Assembly (NCBI RefSeq): GCF_000372725.1
Contig: NW_005197426.1
Location: 421,750-454,747 of the forward strand
Direction of reading: 5' to 3'
DNA length: 32,998 nucleotides
Source of the DNA: Emiliania huxleyi CCMP1516
Lineage: Eukaryota > Haptophyta > Isochrysidales > Noelaerhabdaceae
Shown: piece by piece, positions 1 through 8,982 of the stretch
How the letters are laid out: each line of letters starts with the position of its first letter
Numbering within the stretch: the stretch's first letter is position 1
Made by a program: the position numbers and the translations under genes
The notes under the pieces: generated by a model
Database searches by the model: none
Seen by the model: the letters and a program-made list of their open reading frames with translations, nothing else
Told to the model about the DNA's origin: nothing

Positions 1-1178
1 CCTGACGGCGCACCCCGCGCAGACCGGCGCTCCGGGGACAGAAGGAAGCAGCGACCGCGCGCGCGGTCGCTGCTCCGGCCCCTTCCGTCGCGCGCGCCGC
101 GCGCGCGTTGCGCCGCTGCCGCCGCGCCCCCCTCGCCGTCTGTTTCCCGCCGTACTCGAGTATGGTGTGCGGTGCGCGCGCACGCGCAGCGCACACAGCA
201 GCACCTCCCCACACCCCACCCACCCCGTCGCGCCGCCGCCGCCGCCCCCGCCGCCCGCCGCCGCCCCCGCTGTAGCGTTTGGGGGCGACTGGCGACGGCA
301 AAAATGCAAGCCCCGCCCCTGGCCACTGTATTAATAGCAAATCGTCATTTCATAGAAACATAAATGCGCCTTGCGTGGGGGCGTACCGCCTCTGTGAGCT
401 CACACAGCTCACAGCTCACTCCTCATTCCAGCGATTACTGCTTCTGCTACCTGGCGAGCGATCACCGAGCGAGATAGTAGGAAAAAGGATTTTACAACCA
501 AACTCCCTCGCACGACACTAGGAATCCTAGAGGCAGCACGGGACTGGCGCGCACTGGCACTAACACAGCAAAAAGAATTTTACGGCCAAACTCGGCGCCC
601 TCAGCGCTCCGGACCAGTGATACGGCCGGTGACCCAGTGTGCCTCGTGTCGGCTCCGAGCCAATCGTGTGCAGCGTGTGTGTGCGTGTGGGCCCGTCCTC
701 CATGCTTGGAGGTGTGTAAGACTGACTGACTGATTCGGCGCCCACTGCCCCCCTGCCACGCCCTCTGCGACAGGCCCTCTGCTGCGCTAGGGGGTGGACA
801 GCGTCCTAATCTAAAATCTGAGGATTCAGGATTGATTAGCTTCAGTGGGGCTAAAGTGAGTTTATGGATGTGTGAGAACGGTACGGGACGCGAGGAGGCA
901 CGCGGACCGACTCGTCGGTGACTCTGCTGCACGCCGTTTCAGAATTTTTCTCAGCGTGAGCGAGACGTGGAAGAGTGCCACCGTCGGGTAGGACGGGTCG
1001 GCCCGGAGCATCAGAGTAGCCGTCGTGGTCGCGGCGAGCAGCGCCGGCCACTCCGGCGCCGCGTCCGCAACATGGGAGCATGTCCACCGCCACTTCGCGG
1101 TCGCAGCGCTGTTGTCGCCAGAAACGCCGCCTATCCCTCTGGCGGGCCAAAGATCGCCTCGCATGTCGATTTTGACTC
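1..1178. other. Intergenic stretch without a supported gene
   Basis: I see no convincing gene here. Bases 1-300 are GC-rich low-complexity sequence (CG-alternating and CCGCCG runs). Bases 480-588 hold a copy of a dispersed repeat described separately. Open frames in 850-1220 have arginine/histidine-rich translations with no domain signature and look like chance frames in GC-rich DNA. Confidence 0.6.
480..588 (-). repeat. Dispersed repeat, GTGCCAGTGCG family, minus orientation
   Basis: Read on the minus strand this segment contains GTGTTAGTGCCAGTGCGCGC, then a CCAGTCCCGTGC block and a GTGTCGTGCGAGGGAGTTTG block ending in TTGTAAAATCC. The same ordered blocks occur twice at 16105-16275 and once, shortened, at 26430-26545. 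A fragment lies at about 15405-15450. A second TTTGGCCGTAAAATTC at 572-588 suggests a tandem partial copy. No coding potential is seen. It is a short interspersed repeat of unknown class. Confidence 0.7.
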
Positions 1179-1217
1179 GACGGGCGCATGGAGGCATCAC
1201 GTCTCCATGCGCCCGTC
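1179..1217. repeat. Perfect 15-bp hairpin
   Basis: Arms 1179-1193 (gacgggcgcatggag) and 1203-1217 are exact reverse complements around a 9-nt loop. It lies just past the stop codon (1224-1226) of the Stc1-like gene on the minus strand, so it would sit in that gene's 3' untranslated region. It could be a 3'-end structure or the scar of a small inverted duplication. Confidence 0.7.
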
Positions 1218-1223
1218 AACCTA

Positions 1224-1565
1224 TTAATACATGCGGGGCGCGCGCGCTAAGACAGTGATGCGGAACCCAAAGCCTTCCGGTTCTTCTTCCGGTGGTGCCG
1301 CCGCGCCACTCAATCCCAGCAGCTCTTCGCGCGACACTGCATTCTGCGACGGCGCCACCATCTGTTCTGAGCTCGAGTAGCCCTGAACTGCGGCGCTCAG
1401 CTCCGCCTGACTCGCCTCAAGCGCAGCGACACCCGTCACGACGCAGTCCTTGCACTTCCTCTCGTGCGCGGCCTTGCGCATCTGCGACTTTGAGAAGCTG
1501 TCCGGAGGCTTCACCTCGCCGCATGCCGCGCACGGTGGCCGAGACTGGCTGTTCTTCCGGTGCAT
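1224..1565 (-). CDS. Small Stc1-like zinc-finger protein
   Basis: The product is 113 residues. Near the N terminus it has two CxxC knuckles: C12-A-A-C15, a linker containing SFSKSQMRK, then CKDC at about 39-42. A CxxC pair, an F-S-K-x-Q-hydrophobic-R/K core and a second CxxC pair is the pattern of the Stc1 domain. In fission yeast Stc1 links RNAi machinery to the CLRC histone methyltransferase complex. The rest (about 45-113) is Ala/Ser/Glu-rich and shows no domain. The frame is open 16 codons further upstream to 1613; I prefer the ATG at 1563-1565 because the conserved part begins soon after it. Whether this protein acts in RNAi or heterochromatin is inference from one short domain; other small zinc-binding roles are possible. 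Confidence 0.55.
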   Translation of the reverse strand: MHRKNSQSRPPCAACGEVKPPDSFSKSQMRKAAHERKCKDCVVTGVAALEASQAELSAAVQGYSSSEQMVAPSQNAVSREELLGLSGAAAPPEEEPEGFGFRITVLARAPRMY

Positions 1566-1806
1566 GATCGAGAGGAGCGGGGAGGAGAGATACCTTAATT
1601 CCTTTTTACACACCGCTCACCGGCGCCCGCGCCCGGGAGATGATGCACACTTGGGAAGGGACTTTCACCTTTCTTCTCGGGTGTCGCGATGCACCCCGCG
1701 CGAAAGAGAGAATTTTGCCACGCAGAAAATAGTTCCCCGTCGTTGCACAGGCGCTGCAGCGTGTGGAGGCGACGGAGGCAGGCGGCGTTTTTCTTTTTCA
1801 TTCTCC

Positions 1807-1991
1807 CTTACAAGTCCGCCGAATTTAAGATTTTAGAGGCCGGCCGCAGGCCGGCGATTTTCAGATTTTAGACCAAGATTTTAGAGCTCTGGGGTGCATT
1901 TTAAGATTTTAGCTGTCCGTTCACACATTTTCAAGATTTTAAGGCTGACGGACTCCCCGCCTTCAAATCTTAAATTCGGCTGACCTGTAAG
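1807..1991. mobile_element. MITE-like inverted-repeat element, about 185 bp
   Basis: Left arm 1807-1834 (cttacaagtccgccgaattt and on) and right arm 1965-1991 are near-perfect inverted repeats of about 27 bp. The right arm, reversed, reads cttacaggtcagccgaattt. Between them are five AGATTTTAG-type motifs and a ggccggccgcaggccgg palindrome. Base composition is much more AT-rich than the surroundings. There is no open frame. Arm sequence and size fit a non-autonomous element. Its ends read CTTACA(A/G)G and CTGTAAG, which resemble 3' and 5' splice sites. No certain target duplication was identified. Confidence 0.55.
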
Positions 1992-2362
1992 AAAAGAGAG
2001 TGGAGTGCTGGGGGGGGCGACAGGGAGGATGTGGCCTTGAGTTATGTGTTTGCCGACTCAGGGTGTGTGGCAGCCAGCTGGCTGTGTGTCTTGTGAGCTT
2101 GTTTGTGTCTGTGTGTCGCTCGTGCGTGTCGTCATCATCTGTCCAGCGTCCACCCATACCGCGTTGGTGTCCAGTCCGAGCCTGGCTGTTCTTCACCTTA
2201 CTACCTACCTACCTAGAGTGAGTGGGCTTCGTCCCTGCTCTACACAACATGCACAGCATTGGCCTTTCTGCCTCTTTCCGACGTCAAAATCTTTCTCTGT
2301 ACTCGGTGGGGTCTCTGCGAAGTCATCAAACACAAAAGCAGTGCGCTGTGCGGCAGATGCTG
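1992..2362. other. Intergenic, TG-rich
   Basis: The segment is rich in GTGTGT/CTGTGTG words and shows no gene. It is the 3' flank of the minus-strand hydratase-like gene that ends at 2363, so part of it is probably that gene's 3' untranslated region. Confidence 0.5.
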
Positions 2363-3214
2363 TCACCGAAAGGTGAGCCGGACGTTTCCGAGCTCGCCAA
2401 AGCAGGCCACGATGTCGTCGCCCACGGCGAAGGCCTTGGTCTTGGAGCAGGCGCCCGTGATGACGGTCTGCCCCGGCCTCAGCCGCTCGCCGCGCGACGG
2501 GAGGTGGTTGGCGAGCCAGGTGAGGCTGGCGAGGGGGGAGCCGAGCGGGACGAGGGAGGCGGCGCCAGAGGCAACCTGCGTCCCATTGATCGAGATCGTC
2601 GTCTCTACCGCCGCGAGCGCTTTTGCAGAGGGACAGCCGGCGCAGCCCACCCGCCAGCCTCGCCCGCGCACCACTGCCCCGGCGCTCTGTGCGTCGGCCG
2701 ACTTTTCCAGCGCCGTCGGCTTCTCGAGCGCGTACCGCGAGCCGCAAGCCTCGATGGCGAGGAACACCTCGCCGACGGCCGCCCACACGTCCGCCTCTGA
2801 GAGCGGGAAGCAGGTCGAGGCGGGCACAGGAGTCGACCTCATGACAAAGCCAACCTCCGCCTCGACGTTGCTGTAGTTGCAGCGCGCCCGCGGCAGCGAC
2901 ACGCCCTCCGCCACGACGCCAAACTCGGGGCTGGCGACACCGGGCGGCGGCCCGAGCAGCAAACCCGGGAGCGCAGGCACCGGCTCGCCGCTCGGAAGCG
3001 CCGCCACGCCGGTGCCGCCCATCTTGTAGCCCACGACGCCGCCCACAGAGCCGATCGACGGGTGCTCCCGCAGCGCCTCGTGCACCGCGTACACAGAGGC
3101 GACGTCGGGCGGCGTGAAGTGGTCGCCTCGCTCAGTGATGGTCTCGCCGGTGAGCCAGGCTCGGGCGAGGCGGTCGGCGCAGGCCGCGGGGCTGAAGGAC
3201 GTCGTCGATGACAT
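2363..3214 (-). CDS. 2-keto-4-pentenoate hydratase-like enzyme (FAH superfamily)
   Basis: This single-exon frame encodes 283 residues, the usual length for MhpD-type 2-oxopent-4-enoate hydratases and 4-oxalocrotonate decarboxylases. Those enzymes act on 2-hydroxypentadienoate-type intermediates of meta-cleavage pathways. The metal-binding pattern is visible: NVEAE gives E118 and E120, and GEVFLAIE gives a third acidic ligand (E155), followed by the conserved C/D-S-R stretch. The C-terminal third has the family blocks ING..VASG (about 209-217), LTWLANHL (231-238), G..I.TGA (248-255) and VGDDIVACFGELGNVRLTF (264-282). I chose the ATG at 3212-3214; the open frame runs 32 codons further with a low-complexity Arg-rich translation. 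No targeting peptide is obvious. The precise substrate cannot be read from sequence. It is divergent from the dipeptidase gene across a short shared 5' region. Confidence 0.8.
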   Translation of the reverse strand: MSSTTSFSPAACADRLARAWLTGETITERGDHFTPPDVASVYAVHEALREHPSIGSVGGVVGYKMGGTGVAALPSGEPVPALPGLLLGPPPGVASPEFGVVAEGVSLPRARCNYSNVEAEVGFVMRSTPVPASTCFPLSEADVWAAVGEVFLAIEACGSRYALEKPTALEKSADAQSAGAVVRGRGWRVGCAGCPSAKALAAVETTISINGTQVASGAASLVPLGSPLASLTWLANHLPSRGERLRPGQTVITGACSKTKAFAVGDDIVACFGELGNVRLTFR

Positions 3215-3558
3215 ATGTGCGTCAAGGCTGGCGTGTTGACCACGTAGGCCGTCGACCCGCCCCCTCCCGGAGGTCTGGGCAGAGGTCTCCCGGAGAGATG
3301 GGCGACGCACGAACCCGAGGCACAGCGCGCACCCCTGCTGCGCCGAATTCTTCTGCTTTCATAAAAAGGAAGAAATTCCTCACTGCGATGTTCGTAAAAG
3401 CTAGCACTGAATGTTCGTAAGAGGGAAAAGATTTGCCAACAACAAACCTAAAACAAAACTCAAACAGAAGAAATCGATGCTGTACCCCTCCTCCCGCCGC
3501 AGGCACTCCTGCCACTCTGAGGGGCACAGCCAGGTCCCGCTCTGAGGCGGCGCCACTC
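3215..3558. promoter_or_regulatory. Shared divergent 5' region
   Basis: This 344-bp segment separates two divergent start codons (hydratase-like on minus, dipeptidase on plus), so both promoters or 5' untranslated regions must overlap it. It has a local AT-rich part (3350-3480) with two gttcgtaa(a/g)ag words at about 3390 and 3413. No TATA box is certain. That it is a bidirectional promoter is inferred from position only. Confidence 0.4.
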
Positions 3559-5957
3559 ATGCGGCGTCGGCTCCTGTGTCTTCTCCTCCTCGCGGCGCCG
3601 CCTGCTCGCGCGTGCACCACCATTCTTGCAGGCCGCGGCGCCACCGCCGACGGCTCCACCCTGCTCTTGCACACCGACGACGGCGGCGACCTCGACTTTC
3701 GGCTCGGCCGCACGCACCCGCGGGACGTGAGGAAGCCTTGGCCAGTGCTGCGCAAGCGGCCGCAGTACCCTCGCGAGGTGTCTGATCGCTCTCCCACATA
3801 TTCGCCAGACAGCCTCGACGCGACTCTGCCCGCCGACCTCCTCGACCGCTGGCGATCGGCCGAGTGGGCTGCCAACCAGACGATCGGAAAGCTCGTGCTC
3901 GACCCGTCAATAGCGGTGCTGCTTGGCGTTGACCCAGACACAACGCGAACCTTTGGTGCCCTCGAGGGCGCGTATGCCATCGTCAATGAAAAGCAGGTGG
4001 CCATCGTCGAGAGCACCTGCGAGGTGCCTCCATTCATGTGGTCGCCCGCCCGCCCGCCCGCGACGCCGGGCCGGCCGCACGCGACGCGGCGCGACGGCGC
4101 GCTCTGGGACATGGGCGCTCTCACGCAGGTGGCGCTAGCGCTCTGCGCCACCGCTCGCTGCGCCGTCGACCTGATGGGCCACCTGGCGGTGCGGGACGGC
4201 TTCTACGGCGAGGACGGCTCCGACGCGGCAAAGCCGTTCGGAGGCGAGAACGTTATGGTGGCCGACCCCGAGGAGGGTTGGATGCTCGAGGTGTCGACTC
4301 TACCTCCCGACGTTGCCGCGGGCGCGGGGGTCGAGGGCGCGGACGGCGGCTACTCTGCCGCGTGGCGGCGGATGACATGTCCATGACACGTCCAAGGGCA
4401 TGTCTCGTAGGCGCGGACGGCGGCTACTCTGCCGTGTGGGTGGCCAAGCGTGTGCCTGACGGCCACTTTGCGATGGTTGCGAACCGCTTCACGATCCGCG
4501 ACGTGGTCGAGGTGACTCCGGACGAGAGCACGCGGAGCACGCTCGCTTGCCGCGGGGAGGAGGTCCGCCACTCGTCCAACCTCTTCGCCCTCGCCGAGCA
4601 CATCGAGAGGCACTCCCTCAACCCGATGCCCTTCGAGAGCCTGCCCGCGGGCGCGCGCAAGCTCGAGGGCGGCGGGCTGCGCGTCACCGATTGGGCGAGG
4701 ACTTTTGGCTTCTTCGTCCGGCCCGACTACGCCTCGTACACAAACGGCCGCATCTGGCGCGTCCTCTCCGTGCTCGCTCCGCAGGGAGAGTGGCGCTGGC
4801 CGGCGGCGACTCCCCTCGCCAACGAGTACGCTTGGTCGCACGAGCCCTCCCGCCCGCTGACGGCCGCCGACATCCTCGCCCTCGCGCGCGACGTCTACAG
4901 AGACGTCGCCGCGCCGGGGCTCGACGTCACCCGCGGCCTGGCTTCTGGACCGCACGGCGACCCCTCGCGGTACGACGATCCGCAGTACGGCACGCCCGGC
5001 GGGGGTGGTGGCGGCCCCTTCCCGCGCGCAATCTCCATCTTCCGGACCTCCTACTCGCACCTCATCGAGCTGGGCCGCCGCGGCGGGCGGCTCGCCGGCG
5101 CGCGAGTGTGGCTCTCGCAGGGCGCCCCGCATGCCGCCGTCTACACGCCCGTCCACGTGCAGCCCGCCGCCGCCGACGCGGGGGGGAGCGTCGCCGACAT
5201 GCCTGCGAGCCTGACGAGCGGGTCGCTCCACAGAGCCGATGCGCTCGACGGCGCGCCCGCGAGCACCTCCGTCTTTTGGCGGACGACGCTGCTGAACAAC
5301 TGGGCGCGCGCCGTCGGCTACGACTTCGCCTGGGGCTTGATCGAGGCCGCGCAGAGGGAAGTGGAGGCTGCGACGAGGGCTGCGGCCGACCGGGCGGAGG
5401 AGGCGGCGGCGGCAGCCGGCAGCGAGGTGGAGGCGGCCAGGCTTCTCGCGGAGGCCGACAGCGCCGCTGCAGCGCTCAGCGCGCAGCGCCACCACGACCT
5501 GATCGCTGCGCTGATGACGCGGCTGCACGACGGCTACCTGATCGAGCCCCACGCGCCAAAGCTGCAGCTGACCAAGCTGTGGTACCCGAGCTGGTGGCTC
5601 GAGCGAGTCGGCTTCTACACCCAGGAGGCGGAGGCCATGCCGCCGCGAGAGGGATTGCCCCAGCGCACGAAGGAGGAGGCGCGCCCGCGCGACAGCTACC
5701 GAGCCGAGTGGCCCAAACGTGCCGCGCCCACCACCAATTTGGCGGTGTCGCCGGTGCAGAGATCGCCTGGCAGGCCCGCAGCAGCGGCAGCCGCATCAGG
5801 CTTGCCGGCGCTGACGGTGCTCGTCGCGCTGGCCTTCGCGCTCGGCACTCTTGTGGGCTCCAACATGCATCGCCGGCTCACCCCGGTCGGCAGCTTGGGT
5901 GAGCCGCTTGTGCGCGCCGAGGCCGAGGTTAGGGTGGGATTTGGAGCAGTTGATTAG
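3559..5957 (+). CDS. Secreted C69-family dipeptidase with C-terminal membrane anchor
   Basis: Two exons, 3559-4336 and 4411-5957, give 774 residues. Residues 1-18 (MRRRLLCLLLLAAPPARA) are a signal peptide, and the next residue is C19 in CTTILAGRGATADGS. This is the N-terminal nucleophile of peptidase family C69/U34 dipeptidases (Ntn hydrolases), which become active when cleavage exposes the Cys. Conserved family stretches follow, including GYSAVWVAKRVPDGHFAMVA across the splice junction. The catalytic part is longer than in bacterial relatives (about 470-560 residues). An Ala/Glu-rich coiled-coil-like insert lies at about 572-621. A hydrophobic segment at about 723-743 followed by MHRR suggests a type I membrane anchor. 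The 74-nt intron is GC-AG; without removing it the frame breaks at 4384. The ATG at 3559 is chosen because it directly opens the signal peptide. The family call is strong; substrate and compartment are inferred. Confidence 0.8.
4337..4410 (+). other. GC-AG intron bounded by a 25-bp direct repeat
   Basis: The intron starts GCGCGG and ends CTCGTAG. Bases 4336-4360 and 4410-4434 are identical, 74 bp apart, so each splice junction lies at the same point of one repeat copy. Removing 74 nt restores the dipeptidase frame in phase 1 (G|GC). The unique part holds three 11-bp units (4374, 4385, 4396: gacatgtccat, gacacgtccaa, gggcatgtctc). A plain frame-breaking tandem duplication is the alternative. 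Confidence 0.75.
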
Positions 5958-6653
5958 TTTGTGCGTACCGCGAGTATGGCGAGGCAAGTTGTGATCGCCG
6001 GATCGTTATCGGCGTGTGAGGTTCTCGCGGTCGCGATCGCCTCGTGGCCAACGCCAGTTTAGCCACTGTTAGAGTAGTCGCCGAGCTCGAGAGCAGCGAG
6101 CGTGGTTAGCACTGGGTTAGCATATATTTAGTTTTAGAGGCAGCGGGTTGGTCAACTTGTTCGACGGATTGGCTCCGTCTTCGGATACCCATCACTGAGC
6201 CGACGATGCTACGGGTAGCCCCAGGGTGGCGCCCACCCCCATACCCTCGGGCACTTGCCTGCGCCCTCGCGCGCTAGCCCACGCCCTGCCCCACAAGATC
6301 TCACTCCATCCCGGCCTGCGCGGCATACCTCGGCACCCCCTTGCACGGAATTTCAAAACGCCCAGGTACCCTGCTCAGACCGGCGAAGCGCCACACAGTG
6401 CCACGCAGTTCGCAGTGCCGCACAGCGTGCGGCGTGCGCGCGGGCGCGCGCGCGCGGGCGTGCGCGGGCAACCTACGCGCAGGCGCAGGCAAGTGCCCGA
6501 CCGAGGCGCGGGCGCGCGCGGGCGGGCGCGGGCGGGGCGCGGCGCGGGCGCGACATCGGCATGTGGATGCTGGGCACAAGAAGGGTGATCTCCGTCGCGG
6601 AAGAGCAGGCAGACATGACAGTCAATCAAGCCCTGACGAGGTGTGTAAAGAAA
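5958..6653. other. Intergenic 3' flank of dipeptidase
   Basis: There is no supported gene. Bases 6400-6560 are a CG-alternating low-complexity tract (gcgcgcgggcgcgc type) that produces long arginine/alanine chance frames on both strands. The segment ends with the candidate target-site word aagaaa (6648-6653) at the left edge of the foldback element. Confidence 0.5.
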
Positions 6654-6663
6654 GTGAGTCTAT

Positions 6664-6778
6664 CGGTAAGCGCGGGTTAGCGCGGGTTAGTGCTCACTAA
6701 CCCGGCACGGGTCAGCACGGGTCAGAATGGGTTACCATAACACGGCACTAACCCAGCACTAACCCGGCACTAACCCAT
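6664..6778. repeat. Left terminal (C)TAACCC-type array of the foldback
   Basis: The tract repeats gcgggttag and cactaacccgg words, largely at 11-bp spacing. The mirror copy is at 8706-8890, where gccgggttagt is repeated in tandem. The TAACCC core recalls telomere repeats, but spacing and GC-rich spacers differ. Confidence 0.6.
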
Positions 6779-6997
6779 GCGGCTGGGGGGCATACGTCAG
6801 CATGGGTTATGGTGAGAGATGGGCCCAGGTAGGAGGCTCCACGCCACCTGACTCGCGTCGTGCCACCTGACTCTCGCCTGGAGAGGCCTCTTAGCCGAGG
6901 CACACGTGGCAATCGCCACGTGCGCCAACAGGGATTTCGGCCATTTTAGAGCCTTTTGCACAAAAATGCAGGTGGCTTTAGCCACTTGCTCCATGAG

Positions 6998-7221
6998 CAA
7001 AACAGTGCAAAAAGCACCTGGAGCAGATGGCTTACGCCGCCTGTGGACATGGGCAAAACAGTGCAAAAAGCACCTGGAGCAGATGGCTTACGCCGCCTGT
7101 GGACATGGGCAAAACAGTGCAAAAAGCACCTGGAGCAGACGGCTTACGCCGCCTGTGGCCATGGGCAAAACAGTGCAAAAAGCACCTGGAGTAGATTCCA
7201 AACGCCGCCTGTGGCCATGTG
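6998..7221 (+). repeat. 56-bp tandem repeat, four copies (left arm)
   Basis: Copies begin at 6998, 7054, 7110 and 7166 with caaaacagtgcaaaaagcac and end near catggg. The last copy diverges (gtagattccaaacgcc). The mirror array is at about 8309-8540 on the other strand. Translations of either strand are periodic and have no domain. Confidence 0.85.
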
Positions 7222-7244
7222 ATGCGCTCGGGTGGCGCCAAGGG

Positions 7245-7620
7245 CTTCGGCCCCCTCCAAGCCACCTGCCCCGCCCCCCTCGCCACACGTGGAGGGCTGG
7301 AGCACGTGCGCCACCTGGGCCTGGGCAGGTGGCAACAGGTGGCTTCAGCCCCCTCCAAGCCACCTGCCCCCCCTCCCTCGCCACACGAGGAGGGCTGGAG
7401 CACGTGCGCCACCTGGGCCTGGGCAGGTGGCTCCAGGTGGCTTCGGCCCCTCCAAGCCACCTGCCCCGCCCCCCTCGCCACACGTGGAGGGCTGGAGCAC
7501 GTGCGCCACCTGGGCCTGATGGGTGGGCAGGTGGCGCCAGGTGGCTTCGGCCCCTCCAAGCCACCTGCATGCCCCCCCTCGCCACACCTGGAGGGCCGGA
7601 GCACGTGCGCCACCTGGCGC
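7245..7620 (+). repeat. ~100-bp minisatellite (left arm), four units
   Basis: Units start at 7245, 7343, 7441 and 7545 with cttcggcccc(c)tccaagcc and contain gctggagcacgtgcgccacc. Two mirrored units lie at 8108-8300. The central cacgtg is palindromic. Confidence 0.8.
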
Positions 7621-8107
7621 AAGTTTGAATTCGGAAACGGAAAATCCGAGCCACGGAAGGGCTGGCCTGCCAAACGCGAGCCTCCCCGCTCCTCCCCGCG
7701 CTGCAAACTGGGACTGTGGGGTGTGTGAAAGAGGGCCTGCGGCGGTCATCGGCGGCTACAATCAATGTCCGGCGTCGACATAAGCCTGGGGCTTCAACCC
7801 GGCCCGCGCGGGCGTTTGGTGTGGCTGCAAACGCCGCAGGAGCCGGTGGCTGCGCTGCTCACGCGCCGTTGCTGCCGACGCTGAGCAGTCTGACTCGCCA
7901 ATGAGAAGACTGCCCGATAATACGCCATCACTCGATCCCCGATAAACCAGGCCATGCAGAGCTTTGTCGGCCTCGTCGACGTCGTGTGCTGGCTGCGCGG
8001 TAGAGTTGCGAGAGTGGATTGTGGAGGCGCGGCGGGGGCGGCTCGTGGTGCCGAGGCGGTGTATAGTACATTCCTATTCAAAAGAACACGCACGATGAAA
8101 TTCCCGA
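7621..8107. other. Single-copy centre of the foldback element
   Basis: These ~490 bp are not part of the inverted arms. Frames here are short and show no recognisable domain on either strand. They would form the loop if the arms paired. Confidence 0.5.
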
Positions 8108-8982
8108 AGTGACGCCCAGGTGGCGCACGTGCTCCAGCCCTCCAGGTGTGGCGAGGGGGGGCATGCAGGTGGCTTAGAGGGGCCGAAGCCACCTGGAGCC
8201 ACCTGCCCGGGCCCAGGTGGCGCACGTGCTCCAGCCCTCCAGGCAGGTGTGGCGAGGGGGGCAGGTGGCTTGGAGGGGGGCGAAGCCACCTGGCGCCACC
8301 CGAGCGGTCACATGGCCACAGGCGGCGTTTGGAATCTACTCCAGGTGCTTTTTGCACTGTTTGCCCATGGCCACAGGCGGCGTAAGCCATCTGCTCCAGG
8401 TGCTTTTTGCACTGTTTTGCCCATGTCCACAGGCGGCGTAAGCCATCTGCTCCAGGTGCTTTTTGCACTGTTTTGCCCATGTCCACAGGCGGCGTAAGCC
8501 ATCTGCTCCAGGTGCTTTTTGGACTGTTTTGCTCATGGAGCAAGTGGCTAAAGCCACCTGCATTTTGTGCAAAAAGCTGCAAAGGACTCGTGGAGGCACG
8601 TGGCGCTTTCCGCGTGTGTCTCGTGCAAAATCCGGCATTTTGTGGCTTTCAGGTGGCACGACGCGATTCAGGTGGCGTGGAGCCTCCTACCTGGGCCCAT
8701 CTATGGTTATGGTAACCCGAGACTAACCCGGCGCTAACCCGGGTTAGTCGAGGGCATACGTTAGGATGGGTTAGTGCCGGGTTAGTGCCGGGTTAGTGCC
8801 GGGTTAGCGTCGGGTTATGGTAACCCGTTCTAACCCGTGCTGACCCGTGCTGGGTTAGTGCGGCTTAACCCGTGTGGAACCCGCGCTAACCAGCGCTTAC
8901 CGATACTGTAGACTCACAAGAAAAAACTCTGCTAGCCTGCTTCGCCTGGCAGTGCTTGCCACTGTCTCCTCGAAGCGTCAGC

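Larger units (their letters stand above)
6654..8917. mobile_element. 2.26-kb foldback element with candidate 6-bp TSD
   Basis: The ends are inverted: GTGAGTCTATCGGTAAGCGC at 6654 and, reversed, GTGAGTCTACAGTATCGGTA at 8917. Inward, the two arms mirror each other block by block: an 11-bp gccgggttagt array, a 30-bp stretch with gggcccaggtaggaggctcc (6821 and 8701 reversed), a 56-bp tandem array of four copies, and a ~100-bp minisatellite. The arms are about 960 bp (left) and 810 bp (right) around a ~490-bp single-copy centre. The 6-mer aagaaa lies immediately outside both ends (6648-6653 and 8918-8923), consistent with a target-site duplication. No transposase frame is visible, so it would be non-autonomous. 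It ends 65 bp before the start codon of the CS-domain gene. Confidence 0.75.

Noticed and set aside
4330..4410. GT donor at 4330 for the dipeptidase intron
   Set aside because: Removing 81 nt keeps the wrong downstream frame; only the 74-nt GC-AG removal joins the two halves of the enzyme.
4350..5552. 400-codon minus-strand frame opposite the dipeptidase
   Set aside because: It is an antisense shadow of a strongly conserved coding exon in GC-rich DNA.
6906..8659. Long open frames on both strands inside the foldback element (up to 262 codons)
   Set aside because: They are translations of the 56-bp and ~100-bp tandem repeats, appear in several frames and mirror each other in the two arms. No domain is present.
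6664..8890. TAACCC words as an interstitial telomere tract
   Set aside because: The motif is embedded in an 11-bp unit with GC-rich spacers and forms inverted terminal arrays of an element, unlike contiguous telomere repeats.
6654..8923. Foldback element as a spliceable introner (GTGAGT at one end, CACAAG at the other)
   Set aside because: The ends would allow it, but the element lies outside any visible coding frame and splicing would not restore a precise junction.
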